64,000 nt of DNA, taken from Lelliottia nimipressuralis. GTDB lineage: Bacteria; Pseudomonadota; Gammaproteobacteria; Enterobacterales; Enterobacteriaceae. The notes beneath the pieces were generated by a model. It saw only the letters and a program-made list of their open reading frames with translations. It searched no databases and had not been told where the DNA came from. The stretch spans positions 186,001 through 250,000 of the forward strand of contig NZ_SDDX01000020.1 in the NCBI RefSeq assembly GCF_004115925.1. The letters run 5' to 3'. This document shows, in pieces, positions 20,592 to 29,575 of this stretch. Made by a program: the position numbers and the translations under genes. Position 1 is the first letter of the stretch; each line of letters opens with the position of its first letter.

Positions 20592-21551
20592 TTAATCAGA
20601 GCGGGTCGCCCCTGGGACGGCCTGCTTAATTCGCTCTCGCAGACTGTTCAGCACGCCATCCAGAATGTACTGAACCCGCCACGGCTGATATTCGCGCTTG
20701 CGGAAAATAGCCGTCAGATCCAGCCACCACTCCTCCTGATGAGAAAAACAGGGCATTAAGATGCCCTGCTCAATCTCGCTTTTCAGGCTCTCTTTTGGCG
20801 CAAACACGATACCGAGATGGTTGCGTGCCAGCTCCAGCGCCGTTTGTGTATTATCACAGATATAATTACCGGTGACTTTATAATCGCGCACTTCGTCGCT
20901 GCCATGAACGCGAAAACGCCAGATGTTAGCATCATCCACTAATATTGAATCCAGCAAAATGCATGAGTGTTTAATTAAATCATCGGGTCCGTTAATGGGA
21001 CGCTTTTTTATATATTCTGGCGTGGCGAAGGCGGTAACGGAATATTTGGTTAGCTGATAAGCCACCAGGCTTTCATCTTTGGGTTGTGCATAGGTAATTA
21101 AGATGTCGCAGTCGTCAGGAAACGTGACGCCTTCAGATAATTCATTACGATTAGGGTTATAGGTTTTTAAACAAATACGAATATCGCCGATCTCTTCGAG
21201 AAGATGGATCACATGGCGAGCGAGATAGGTGTTGATCCCTGTAGGCGCGTAAATCGTGACGCGTCCGCTTTTTTCATGTTTATAATCGGCAATAAAATTA
21301 ATGAGTTGATTATTTTTATCAAGTGATGCGTTGATATAAGGGAGCAGCACCTCGCCGAACTGCGTGAGCGCCAGTTGACGGGTGGTACGTTCAAAAACTT
21401 TCAAACCCACGCGGGTTTCAAAATCTGCGAGATATTTACTGACATTGGCCTGCGCCATGCCTAACAACGCGGCGGCGTCTCCGATACTGCCGGTGGCGGC
21501 AATAACAGAAATGATTTTTAACTCACGCGGCTTAATCTGTAAATTATTCAT
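20592..21551 (-). CDS. yiaU: YiaU, LysR-family transcription regulator
   Basis: A 319-residue LysR protein: N-terminal winged helix (about residues 10-65, with GDAAALLGMAQANVSKYLADFE) and a periplasmic-binding-like effector domain. The start is the ATG at 21551; GTG at 21554 is the alternative. It is divergent from yiaT, whose expression it probably controls, with an AT-rich spacer of about 118 bases. yiaV and yiaW of E. coli are absent. Confidence 0.92.
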   Translation of the reverse strand: MNNLQIKPRELKIISVIAATGSIGDAAALLGMAQANVSKYLADFETRVGLKVFERTTRQLALTQFGEVLLPYINASLDKNNQLINFIADYKHEKSGRVTIYAPTGINTYLARHVIHLLEEIGDIRICLKTYNPNRNELSEGVTFPDDCDILITYAQPKDESLVAYQLTKYSVTAFATPEYIKKRPINGPDDLIKHSCILLDSILVDDANIWRFRVHGSDEVRDYKVTGNYICDNTQTALELARNHLGIVFAPKESLKSEIEQGILMPCFSHQEEWWLDLTAIFRKREYQPWRVQYILDGVLNSLRERIKQAVPGATRSD

Positions 21552-21669
21552 CACGTACGCTCATCTATATGATTTCATATATAATATTATATAAACACAT
21601 TCATTGCATCGGCAAATTTGTAACCATTATTATTCGCCTCGTTTGTTAGGCATTTAATGGATACAGGGA

Positions 21670-22410
21670 ATGATTACTAAAAAGAATTTGCTCATCACCA
21701 CAACCTTATTTTTCGCTTCATCAGCAATGGCGGGTGAATTTTCATTGGGTGCGGGCGCTGTTTTCAATGAATCGCCTTACAAAGGGTATAACGAAAATAC
21801 GACTGCGGTTCCACTCATTAGTTATGAAGGCGATAATTTCTACGTGCGCCAGACCACCGCCGGTTGGGCGTTGTGGAAAGACAGTAAGAATGAACTCAGC
21901 CTGACGGCGTCCTGGATGCCGCTGCATTTTGATCCCGATGACAATGACGACCACGCGATGAAGCAGCTCGATGAGCGCAAAGCATCTGCATTTCTGGGAG
22001 GCGCCTACTATCGCCACGAGCGCTGGGGTAGCCTGAAGTTTGGCGTCGCGGCGGATGCCATGGACGAAAGTGGCGGCGTGGTGGGTGAAATTTCCTACTT
22101 CCACCCGATCCGCATGGAGCGCCTGACTCTGATTCCGTCCGTGGGTGTGTTTTACTATGACGAAAGCTTCAACGACTATTACTACGGTGTTTCCGGCAAA
22201 GAGTCTCGCCACAGCGGTATGAACGAATACACTGCGGGCGATAGCTGGAACCCATACGTGGGCCTGGTCGCGAAATACAAATTGACCAATAACCTGTTCC
22301 TGAATGCCAGCGCGGTTTATACCGTGTTGCCGGATGACGTTAAAAACAGCCCAATGATCGACCGCGAAGACAGTTTCGTGCTGATGACCGGCATGAGCTG
22401 GCGCTTCTAA
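21670..22410 (+). CDS. yiaT: YiaT, MipA/OmpV-family outer membrane protein
   Basis: A 246-residue protein with a Sec signal peptide (residues 1-21, cleaved after SSAMA) and alternating beta strands ending in a C-terminal Phe, as expected for an outer-membrane beta-barrel. MipA/OmpV-family members include scaffolds for murein enzymes and possible channels; the role of YiaT is not established. It is divergent from the LysR gene yiaU, which probably controls it. Confidence 0.93.
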   Translation: MITKKNLLITTTLFFASSAMAGEFSLGAGAVFNESPYKGYNENTTAVPLISYEGDNFYVRQTTAGWALWKDSKNELSLTASWMPLHFDPDDNDDHAMKQLDERKASAFLGGAYYRHERWGSLKFGVAADAMDESGGVVGEISYFHPIRMERLTLIPSVGVFYYDESFNDYYYGVSGKESRHSGMNEYTAGDSWNPYVGLVAKYKLTNNLFLNASAVYTVLPDDVKNSPMIDREDSFVLMTGMSWRF

Positions 22411-22459
22411 GTTTAAAAAGCGGTCCTCAAGGATGAGGCTGCTTCACCTGCTTTCCCGG

Positions 22460-22501
22460 TGGTGCTGTGCTTGCCCGGCCTGCGGTAGTCAGGCCGGGCA
22501 G
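22460..22501. repeat. REP-type palindromic element after yiaT
   Basis: TGCCCGGCCTG (22472-22482) and CAGGCCGGGCA (22490-22500) form an 11-base-pair perfect stem around a 7-base loop, preceded by CCGGTGGTGCTGTGC as in enterobacterial REPs. It lies 60 bases after the yiaT stop. Confidence 0.75.
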
Positions 22502-22702
22502 GTTTAGCGTCGTCGGGTATTACGAGCCTGCTTCCACATTCTGATGTAACTCTCTCCTTTGCCTGTTCTCTTTGCGAACTCCTTTCCCGCTTTGATTTTT
22601 TGCCACTGATGTCGCTTAGCCAATAGGTTATCGTGATCTTAAGTGCCTGGCTGGGTGTGTCACAGTCGAGGGATATCAAACAGTCAATTTGCAGGAGTGG
22701 TT

Positions 22703-22944
22703 ATGTTCTACCCGGCTTATATTCATACCGACCGCGATGGCCGCGCGAGCGGGTTTTTCCCGGATGTACCGGGGGGTTTTTGCTGGTGGAGATCAATATG
22801 CAGCAATTTGACGGCAGAGCAGAGTGCATCAATATCACGCTCCCCCGCCGTTTATTAGTGAAAATTGACGCGTTTATTAGCGAGCATCCAAAGTTCAGCA
22901 ACCGAAGCGTCTTTCTTGCCGAGGCAGCACGGCGTGTGCTGCCT
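22703..22944 (+). pseudogene. HicB-family antitoxin remnant (internal deletion and frameshift)
   Basis: An ATG with a good GGAG site opens with MFYPAYIHTDRDGRASGFF and PDVPG, the N-terminus of HicB antitoxins. The middle of the protein is missing, and after a frame change at about 22770-22780 the C-terminal ribbon-helix-helix half appears: INMQQFDGRAECINITLPRR, then SEHPKFSNRSVFLAEAARRV. As written, the first frame ends at TAG within 52 codons. About 50 residues seem to be lost compared with family members as I recall them. No convincing hicA toxin gene lies upstream. The downstream end runs close to the GH127 stop codon. Confidence 0.8.
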
Positions 22945-22960
22945 GGAAGATGGTCAGGAT

Positions 22961-24916
22961 TTACACCTCATCCACCCATATCCGCATCTCGCCCTCGCCG
23001 CGGTTGGCCCAGCTAAACCACGGAATAAACGTTAGTGTCTGAGTGTGTGGCGCAGTGGGCGTGCGGTCGTATTGCCAGAGCGGTTGCGGCTCGGTCTCAA
23101 CGGCGCGTTGTGAGATGCCGTCGGTCTGAATCAGCATCTTATGCGAGAACAACCCTTTCCCTTCGAACACGCGGAAGGTGCTGTCGGCGGGCAGCGACAG
23201 GTTATGTAACCCCGCGCCGTTATCCGCCTCTTCCAGACAATAGACCAGCGGGCCGCGCTGCAACGCCACTTTGCCTGCCTGCTGGCGCACCTGTGGATTG
23301 CCGTATAAGCGGCGCACCGGCATCGGCAGCGTGAGGGTCACAGAATCCCCCTCCTGCCAGCGACGGGTGAGATAACAATATCCCTGACGCACGTCGCCTG
23401 TTATTGCTTCACCGTTCAGCGCTATCTGCGGGCTGGCGCACCAGTCGGGCAGACGCAGGGCGAGAGTGTGCTCAACCGCAACCGGCGAGGTGATGTCGAT
23501 CTTCACCTGCTCCTGCCACGGATAGTTGCCGCTAATACGCAGTTGCAGCTCGTGGTCCCCGACCGGAATGGCCGCGCTGTTGCCGACGTAGAGGTTGATA
23601 AACAGCGCCTCGGGGCGTGCGGTGTAGATGTAGTGCCCAAGCGAAGTCAGCACGCGGGCGATATTCGGCGGACAGCAGGCGCAGCCGAACCAGCGCTGGC
23701 GAATCGGTTTCACGTGATCATAGATATGGTTGAAAGCCAGCGTTTTAGGATGGACCTCCAGCGGGTTCACGTAGAAAAAGTGTTTACCGTCCAGCGCCAT
23801 GCCGCCCAGCACGGTGTTGTATAACGCGCGCTCCATGACGTCGGCATACTGGCTATCCGCTTCCATCTCCAGCATCCGGCGGGCAAACATCATCAGGCCA
23901 ATCGAGGCGCAACTTTCGGCATAGACCGTATCATTGGGCAGATCGTAGTCGCTGCTGAAGGCCTCGCCGCTGCTCTGCGAGCCAATTCCGCCCGTAATAT
24001 AGAGCTGCCGTTGCACCATATTATTCCAAAGACGCAGGCAGTCCTGACGTTTGCTTTCATCACCGCTCAGCCGCGCAAGGTGCGCCACGCCGGTCATCAG
24101 ATAGACAAAACGCACGGCGTGCCCGATGGCGGTTTGCTGCTCCGCGAGAGGCTGATGCGCCTGACTATAGGCTTTATCTTTGACCATCCACGCCGGGCCG
24201 TAGTTGTGCCAGTGCGATGTTCTGCCGCGCTTTTCGTATTCGATATCGTAAAAATGCGGCTGCGCGCCGCGCTCTTCGACGAAATATTTCACCAGCGCCA
24301 GATAGCGTGGCTCCTGGGTGACGTCATACAGGCGCATTAACGCCAGCTCGATTTCCGGGTGGCCGGGATAGCCGTGCAGCTGGTTTTCTCCGGGGCCAAA
24401 CACGCGGTCGATATGATCGGCCAGTTTGCAGACCACGTCTAACAGTGCGCGTTTTCCGGTGCCCTGGAAGTACGCCACGCCCGCCTCGATCATATGCCCG
24501 GCGCAGTACAGTTCGTGGCACTCTGCGAGATTAGTCCAGCGTTCGCCAGGTGCTTTCACGGTGAAATAGGTATTCAGATAGCCATCGTCACATTGGGCAG
24601 CGGCCACCAGTTCAATGACCTCGTCGGCGGTTTTCTCAAGTTCAGGATCGGGTTTCTGGCACAGGGACCACGCCACGGCTTCGAGCCATTTGGCGACATC
24701 GCTGTCCTGGAAAACCATGCCGTAAAATTCCCCTTCTTCCCGCCCGGCAGCGATCCGGAAATTGGTGATGGCGTGACTCGGCTCCGCTTCGGCGATGCGG
24801 TCGTTTAGCGCATCCCACTGATAGGGAATGACCACATCCCGTACCAGCTGTTGATACTGGCCGAGGAACGGATCGTTAATTTTGAGCTTATGCAGGTCGG
24901 GTTCCATGATGGACAT
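22961..24916 (-). CDS. glycoside hydrolase family 127, probable beta-L-arabinofuranosidase
   Basis: A 651-residue cytoplasmic enzyme (no signal peptide) resembling HypBA1 of Bifidobacterium. The zinc/cysteine centre is visible: Glu334 and Cys336 in AESCASIG, Cys414 and Cys415 in GCACCPPN; Glu318 in SGEAFSS is the likely acid/base. These line up with HypBA1 E338, C340, C417, C418 and E322 at a constant offset of 3-4. It probably releases L-arabinose from beta-arabinofuranosyl oligosaccharides brought in by the adjacent GPH transporter, 10 bases upstream in the same operon. GAGGAG precedes the start. It is not part of the E. coli K-12 gene order. Confidence 0.9.
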   Translation of the reverse strand: MSIMEPDLHKLKINDPFLGQYQQLVRDVVIPYQWDALNDRIAEAEPSHAITNFRIAAGREEGEFYGMVFQDSDVAKWLEAVAWSLCQKPDPELEKTADEVIELVAAAQCDDGYLNTYFTVKAPGERWTNLAECHELYCAGHMIEAGVAYFQGTGKRALLDVVCKLADHIDRVFGPGENQLHGYPGHPEIELALMRLYDVTQEPRYLALVKYFVEERGAQPHFYDIEYEKRGRTSHWHNYGPAWMVKDKAYSQAHQPLAEQQTAIGHAVRFVYLMTGVAHLARLSGDESKRQDCLRLWNNMVQRQLYITGGIGSQSSGEAFSSDYDLPNDTVYAESCASIGLMMFARRMLEMEADSQYADVMERALYNTVLGGMALDGKHFFYVNPLEVHPKTLAFNHIYDHVKPIRQRWFGCACCPPNIARVLTSLGHYIYTARPEALFINLYVGNSAAIPVGDHELQLRISGNYPWQEQVKIDITSPVAVEHTLALRLPDWCASPQIALNGEAITGDVRQGYCYLTRRWQEGDSVTLTLPMPVRRLYGNPQVRQQAGKVALQRGPLVYCLEEADNGAGLHNLSLPADSTFRVFEGKGLFSHKMLIQTDGISQRAVETEPQPLWQYDRTPTAPHTQTLTFIPWFSWANRGEGEMRIWVDEV

Positions 24917-24926
24917 GTTGTTCTCC

Positions 24927-26327
24927 TCAGGACTGAACGTGACGCTGGCGCAGATCGGTAGAGATGCGCGACATCATCGGATTAGTGAGTCTGCACCAGC
25001 GTATTGAAAGGGCCAGCAGCAGGTGGAAAAGGGCGGGCAGCAGCGTTTCCATGGTGGTGATGCCAGAAAGCGAAGCCGGGGTCTGGTTGCCCGCACCGGG
25101 CTGATAGGCGACGAAGATAAAGACCAGGCTGATGATCCCGGCACTTGAGGCCCACGCCAGCTTGATGAAAAAGAGGTTAAAGGCGAAGTTCATCCCTGAC
25201 GAGCGCACGCCGGTTTTCCATTCGCCGTAGTCGTCGGCGAAGGCCATCAGCGAGAAGTGCAACGGCAGCGTAAAGCCGAGGATCACGCCGTTGCCCAAAA
25301 TCACTGCCAGCCACAGGGTTTGATACGCCGGGCCAGTTGGCAGGAACCACATGGCGAATGCCAGTGCGGCCAGCACCAGGTTGGTGGTGTAGTACAGTTT
25401 CACCGTATCAATACGACGGGTGAGCGGGCTGACGATCACCGCACCGAGAATGGCGGCAAAGGTCACCATGGTGAAGAACAGCGACGTATAGGCAGTGCTG
25501 CCCTGTAGCACGTAGGTGATGAAGTACATGTACCCGCCGCCGCGAATGTTAAAGACGTTAATCAGCAGGAAAGACATCACCAGCATCAATAGCAGCTGAT
25601 CGTTGTTACGCAGCCCGGCCAGATGTTCGCGCAGGGTAAAGCGCCCCATCAGGGCCAGCGGGACGCGCTCGCGTACCCAGAAGAAACAGCACAGGAACAT
25701 CACCACCGCGATGGCGCACAGCACGCCGACACCCAGCTGATAGCCCTGCGCAACGTTGCCCTGGCCCAGCGCCGCGACCAGCCACGGCAGGCCTACGGAG
25801 ACCAAAAAGCCTGCCACGCCGCACAGCACAAAGCGCCAGGACTGGCAGGAGATCACCTCGCTGTGGCGGGTAGTCATGGTGTTGATCAGCGCGCAGTAGG
25901 GCACGTTGATGGCGGTATAGCCGACGGAAAGCAGCAGATAGGTGCCGAACGCCCAGGCGATTTTCACCCCCATGCTGGCTTCTGGCACGGTGAACGTCAG
26001 GACGCCGATAATCCCGATCGGGAAGGCGATCCACAGCTGCCACGGGCGAAAGCGCCCCCAGCGGCTCTGGGTACGGTCGGCAATCACCCCCATGATGGGG
26101 TCAGAAACGGCATCAAATACGCGCAGGGCAATAAACAACGTACCGACCAGCGCTGGCGTCAGGCCAAAGACATCGGTATAGAAAAAAGTAAGGAAGTTCA
26201 TGATCAGGCAGGTAATTACCGTCCCGCCAGCATCACCCAGGCCGTAGCCAATCTTCTCGCGCACTGACAGGCGCTCGTCGGCGGCCTGTTGTACGACATC
26301 GGTTTGCGTAATCGGAGTGGAAGTCAT
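24927..26327 (-). CDS. GPH-family glycoside/pentoside-cation symporter
   Basis: Membrane transporter of 466 residues with about twelve hydrophobic segments. It carries the family signature between the second and third segments, [19 protein letters not shown] followed by [12 protein letters not shown] proteins import glycosides, pentosides or hexuronides with cations. With the GH127 hydrolase immediately downstream, an arabinofuranosyl oligosaccharide is the natural guess. Divergent from the AraC gene at 26551, which likely activates it; the 223-base spacer holds only weak CRP-like matches. Confidence 0.9.
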   Translation of the reverse strand: MTSTPITQTDVVQQAADERLSVREKIGYGLGDAGGTVITCLIMNFLTFFYTDVFGLTPALVGTLFIALRVFDAVSDPIMGVIADRTQSRWGRFRPWQLWIAFPIGIIGVLTFTVPEASMGVKIAWAFGTYLLLSVGYTAINVPYCALINTMTTRHSEVISCQSWRFVLCGVAGFLVSVGLPWLVAALGQGNVAQGYQLGVGVLCAIAVVMFLCCFFWVRERVPLALMGRFTLREHLAGLRNNDQLLLMLVMSFLLINVFNIRGGGYMYFITYVLQGSTAYTSLFFTMVTFAAILGAVIVSPLTRRIDTVKLYYTTNLVLAALAFAMWFLPTGPAYQTLWLAVILGNGVILGFTLPLHFSLMAFADDYGEWKTGVRSSGMNFAFNLFFIKLAWASSAGIISLVFIFVAYQPGAGNQTPASLSGITTMETLLPALFHLLLALSIRWCRLTNPMMSRISTDLRQRHVQS

Positions 26328-26550
26328 TCGATAACTCCTCGTGAAGGGGATTTTATTATGTTCTGCAAGGTACCCAATTCATTCTGCACTGAAAGTCAGC
26401 GCCAACAAGGGAAGGGAAAAGTATAAAAAGATGACGATTCCGACCTGATGATGAAAATGTGATTTCGATCTGGCGAAAATACAATTATTCATTAATAATC
26501 AATGTGAAAGGTGATTATCAATAGAGTTTAAAGCGGGAAATTGAATACCG

Positions 26551-27369
26551 ATGCTCGAATTATCCATAGCGCTTCCGATTCACGTTCAAAACGGCGGGTT
26601 ATTTATTTCCCGGGGCGTTGGGCGTCATCCCGCCCGTAAATTAACCTCGTGGGAAATCATCTTTGTCGAAAAAGGGACGTTAACGATTCAGGAGGAAAAT
26701 ACGGTTTTCGAGGTAAAAGCGGGTGAGAGTTTGGTTTTATGGCCCAACCGTCGCCACGTGGGAACCGAAGATTTCCCGGCCGATTTGCGGTTTTACTGGC
26801 TGCATTTTGACGTTGCGGCTGAGCCGCACAGGCCAGACGCTTTTACGCAGCTCGCCATCGAACAACATTGCCGTGTTCGTGAGGCTTCTTATGTGGTGTC
26901 TCTTTTCCGTCAGTTCCTGACGGAGCAGGAGAAATTACAGCGAAGCGTGGCGCTGGAATTAATGCTGCTGCTGATTTTGGAGCAAATTTCGTTTTCGGTG
27001 GGAAACGAGGAAATTCAGGACGAAGCAGGCACGTCGATCGCGTGGAGAGCCAAACAAATTATCCGCACGCAATTTCATCTGCCCCTTTCGACCTCGCAGC
27101 TGGCAAAAGAGCTGCACTGTAATGCGGATTATCTGGGGCGCGTGTTTCGTCGCACCTTTCATTTAACGTTGACCGAGGCGATCCATCGCCAGCGCGTCCG
27201 CTCAGCGGAGAAACTGCTGCTTGATGACGCGTCCTCACTTACGGAGGTGGCCAATCGCTGCGGCTTTAATGATGTCGGGTATTTTCGCCAGATCTTTCGC
27301 AAACACACCGGACTAACACCCGCCGTCTGGAAACGGCGGTATTGTAAGGAGCATATTAATTCCGGCTGA
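26551..27369 (+). CDS. AraC-family regulator of the GH127/GPH pair
   Basis: A 272-residue regulator: N-terminal cupin sugar-binding domain (about residues 1-130), then two helix-turn-helix motifs (about 170-265) with LSTSQLAKELHCNADYLGRV and the conserved VANRCGFNDVGYFRQIFRKH followed by TGLTP. Its position, divergent from the transporter, suggests it senses the imported sugar. The stop codon touches that of sgbE on the other strand (TGATCA at 27367-27372) with no space for a terminator. Confidence 0.88.
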   Translation: MLELSIALPIHVQNGGLFISRGVGRHPARKLTSWEIIFVEKGTLTIQEENTVFEVKAGESLVLWPNRRHVGTEDFPADLRFYWLHFDVAAEPHRPDAFTQLAIEQHCRVREASYVVSLFRQFLTEQEKLQRSVALELMLLLILEQISFSVGNEEIQDEAGTSIAWRAKQIIRTQFHLPLSTSQLAKELHCNADYLGRVFRRTFHLTLTEAIHRQRVRSAEKLLLDDASSLTEVANRCGFNDVGYFRQIFRKHTGLTPAVWKRRYCKEHINSG

Positions 27370-28065
27370 TCACTGGCCGTAATAGGCATTCGCCCCGTGC
27401 TTGCGCAGGTAGTGTTTATCCAGTAGCTCTTGTTGCATGACCGGCAGCTGCGGCGTCAGCTGGCGCGAGAAAAGTCCCATATAAGCGCACTCCTCCAGCA
27501 CCACGGCGTTATGGACCGCATCGGCGGCATCTTTACCCCAGGCAAACGGACCATGGGAGTGGACCAGCACGGCGGGGATCTGCATCGGGCTTAGATCGCG
27601 CTCTTCAAAGGTTTTGATGATCACCTCCCCAGTCTGATACTCATATTCGCCCGCAATTTCTGCGGGCGTCATCAGCCGCGTGCAGGGAATATCGCCATAG
27701 AAATAGTCCGCATGGGTGGTGCCCCAGGCGGGGAGATCCAGCCCGGCCTGGGACCAGATAGTCGCGTGACGCGAGTGGGTGTGGACGATGCCGCCAATCT
27801 CCGGGTAGCGGCGATAAAGCGCCAGATGCGTCGGCGTGTCGGACGATGGCTTTTTGCTGCCTTCCACCACCTTGCCGGTGGCGATCTCCACCACCACCAT
27901 GTCGTCTGCGGTCATGACGTCATACTCGACGCCAGAGGGTTTGATGACCATCAGGCCGCTTTCGCGATCGACTGCACTGACGTTGCCCCAGGTAAATGTC
28001 ACCAGCTGGTGGGCGGGCAGCGCCAGGTTAGCGGCCAGGACTTCCGCTTTGAGTTGCTCTAGCAT
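27370..28065 (-). CDS. sgbE: L-ribulose-5-phosphate 4-epimerase (SgbE/YiaS)
   Basis: Converts L-ribulose 5-phosphate to D-xylulose 5-phosphate, the exit of the pathway to the pentose-phosphate cycle. It has 231 residues and belongs to the class II aldolase fold with zinc ligands His95 and His97 (HTHSRH) and His171 (VHSHGPF). The start at 28065 is set by AGGAGG just upstream and by length. It overlaps the sgbU end by seven bases. It is nearly as close to AraD; the operon context decides the name. Confidence 0.95.
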   Translation of the reverse strand: MLEQLKAEVLAANLALPAHQLVTFTWGNVSAVDRESGLMVIKPSGVEYDVMTADDMVVVEIATGKVVEGSKKPSSDTPTHLALYRRYPEIGGIVHTHSRHATIWSQAGLDLPAWGTTHADYFYGDIPCTRLMTPAEIAGEYEYQTGEVIIKTFEERDLSPMQIPAVLVHSHGPFAWGKDAADAVHNAVVLEECAYMGLFSRQLTPQLPVMQQELLDKHYLRKHGANAYYGQ

Positions 28066-28919
28066 GTCATGCCTCCTTCCTGCATGCGGGCTTCGATCCA
28101 GCGCCGCGCTTCGATAATTTCCAGTACCGGCTCTTTCGCTTTTTCGGTCCACATTTCGATTAAAAATGCCCCGCGATAGTTGAGCTGATTCAGGGTGTTG
28201 AATACGCCGACGAAATCGACGCAGCCCTCGCCAAACGGCACATCGCGAAACTGTCCCGGGCTTTGTTCGGTAACGGGCTGCGTGTCTTTCAGGTGGATGG
28301 CGGCGATTCGGTCGATGCCGAGGGTCAGCTCGGCGGTGACATCGTTGCCCCAGGCACTCAGGTTGCCCACATCCGGATAGACGCTAAACCACGGCGAGGC
28401 GAGCATCTCATCCCACTTTTTCCACTTGCTGATGGAGTTCATGAACGCGGTATCCATGATCTCCACTGCCAGCATCACCTGCGCGGCGGCGGCCTGTTCC
28501 ACCGCCCACGCCAGCCCTTCGGCAAAACGCTGCTGCGTGCCCGCGTCGTGCTCTTCGTAATAGACGTCGTAACCCGCCAGCTGGATGGTGCGGATCCCCA
28601 GATCGCGCGCCAGTTTGATCGCTTTGGTCATGATCTCGCGGGCGCGCTGGCGCACGGTTTCATCGCGGCTGCCAAACGGAAAACGGCGGTGCGCCGACAG
28701 GCACATGGACGGAATGGCGACGCCGGTTTCCAGCATGGCTTCGACCAGCGAGGCGCGCTGCGTGGTGCTCCACTCCAGCCGTGAGAGGCGCTCGTCGGTT
28801 TCATCCACCGACATTTCGACGAAATCAAAGCCGCAGCTTTTGGCTAACACCAGACGCTCCGGCCAGGAGAGATCCTTCGACAGCGCTTTCTCATAAATCC
28901 CTAACGGATGCTGACGCAT
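28059..28919 (-). CDS. sgbU: L-xylulose-5-phosphate 3-epimerase (SgbU/YiaR)
   Basis: Epimerises L-xylulose 5-phosphate to L-ribulose 5-phosphate; 286-residue TIM barrel of the AP-endonuclease-2 superfamily. Catalytic-site motifs include FVEMSVDE (about residues 34-41), [14 protein letters not shown] and the later IHLKDT and FLIEMWTE. It follows sgbH by two bases. Equivalent to UlaE of the ascorbate PTS pathway, but linkage to sgbH, lyxK and yiaK makes it the yia copy. Confidence 0.95.
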   Translation of the reverse strand: MRQHPLGIYEKALSKDLSWPERLVLAKSCGFDFVEMSVDETDERLSRLEWSTTQRASLVEAMLETGVAIPSMCLSAHRRFPFGSRDETVRQRAREIMTKAIKLARDLGIRTIQLAGYDVYYEEHDAGTQQRFAEGLAWAVEQAAAAQVMLAVEIMDTAFMNSISKWKKWDEMLASPWFSVYPDVGNLSAWGNDVTAELTLGIDRIAAIHLKDTQPVTEQSPGQFRDVPFGEGCVDFVGVFNTLNQLNYRGAFLIEMWTEKAKEPVLEIIEARRWIEARMQEGGMTC

Positions 28920-28921
28920 GG

Positions 28922-29575
28922 TTATTCTCCCCAGATTTCGCGGATTTGCGTGTGGAACGCCTGTGCCACCTGTGGTGGGTTAGCGGCCCCTGCCAACGCC
29001 CGTCCGGCGATAAAGGCTTTGACGTTAATCTCCCGGAACAGCGGTAAATCCGCCGGGGTGATGCCGCCGGTGATAGAAAGCTGCAGGCCGATATCCGACA
29101 GGGCTTTCATCCTTGTGAGATCCTCTTCTCCCCACTGCTGGCCGCAGGCCTGGGCGTCGCGCCCACGGTGATAAATCGCCTGTTTAACTCCAACGCGGTG
29201 CCACGCGCGGGCGTCGTCCAGCGTCCAGTTGCCAAACAGCTCCATCTGGATTTCACATCCGCGTGCGGCAGCCACCGCGTGGCCTTTTTCAACGGTTGCC
29301 AGCGGTGCGGCGCAGATGATGGTCATCCAGTTTGCGCCCGCATCAAAGGCCTGCTGCGCCAGCGTTTCACCGGCATCAGCCACTTTCCAGTCGGCGACGA
29401 TGATTTTGTCCTGGCACTGCTGGCGCAACGCGCGGACGGCTGAAAGGCCTTCCGTCAGGCACAAAATGGTGCCCGCTTCGACGATATCGACATGGTCGTG
29501 CAGCAGCGAGACATCGCGCTGGGCGGCCTTAAGGCTGGTGTGGTCGAGCGCCAGCTGCAGTAATGGTCGGCTCAT
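28922..29575 (-). CDS. sgbH: 3-keto-L-gulonate-6-phosphate decarboxylase (SgbH/YiaQ)
   Basis: Decarboxylates 3-keto-L-gulonate 6-phosphate to L-xylulose 5-phosphate. A 217-residue barrel of the OMP-decarboxylase suprafamily; all expected active-site residues are present: Asp11 in LDHT, Glu33 in VEAG, and Asp62, Lys64, Asp67 in ADWKVADAG. Its start overlaps the lyxK stop (ATGA). Full length and apparently functional, although the kinase before it is broken. Confidence 0.96.
   Translation of the reverse strand: MSRPLLQLALDHTSLKAAQRDVSLLHDHVDIVEAGTILCLTEGLSAVRALRQQCQDKIIVADWKVADAGETLAQQAFDAGANWMTIICAAPLATVEKGHAVAAARGCEIQMELFGNWTLDDARAWHRVGVKQAIYHRGRDAQACGQQWGEEDLTRMKALSDIGLQLSITGGITPADLPLFREINVKAFIAGRALAGAANPPQVAQAFHTQIREIWGE

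Noticed and set aside
22413..22679. 88-codon minus-strand ORF between yiaT and the hicB remnant
   Set aside because: Crosses the REP palindrome; low-complexity charged product; no HicA features such as a double-stranded-RNA-binding-like fold or catalytic His.
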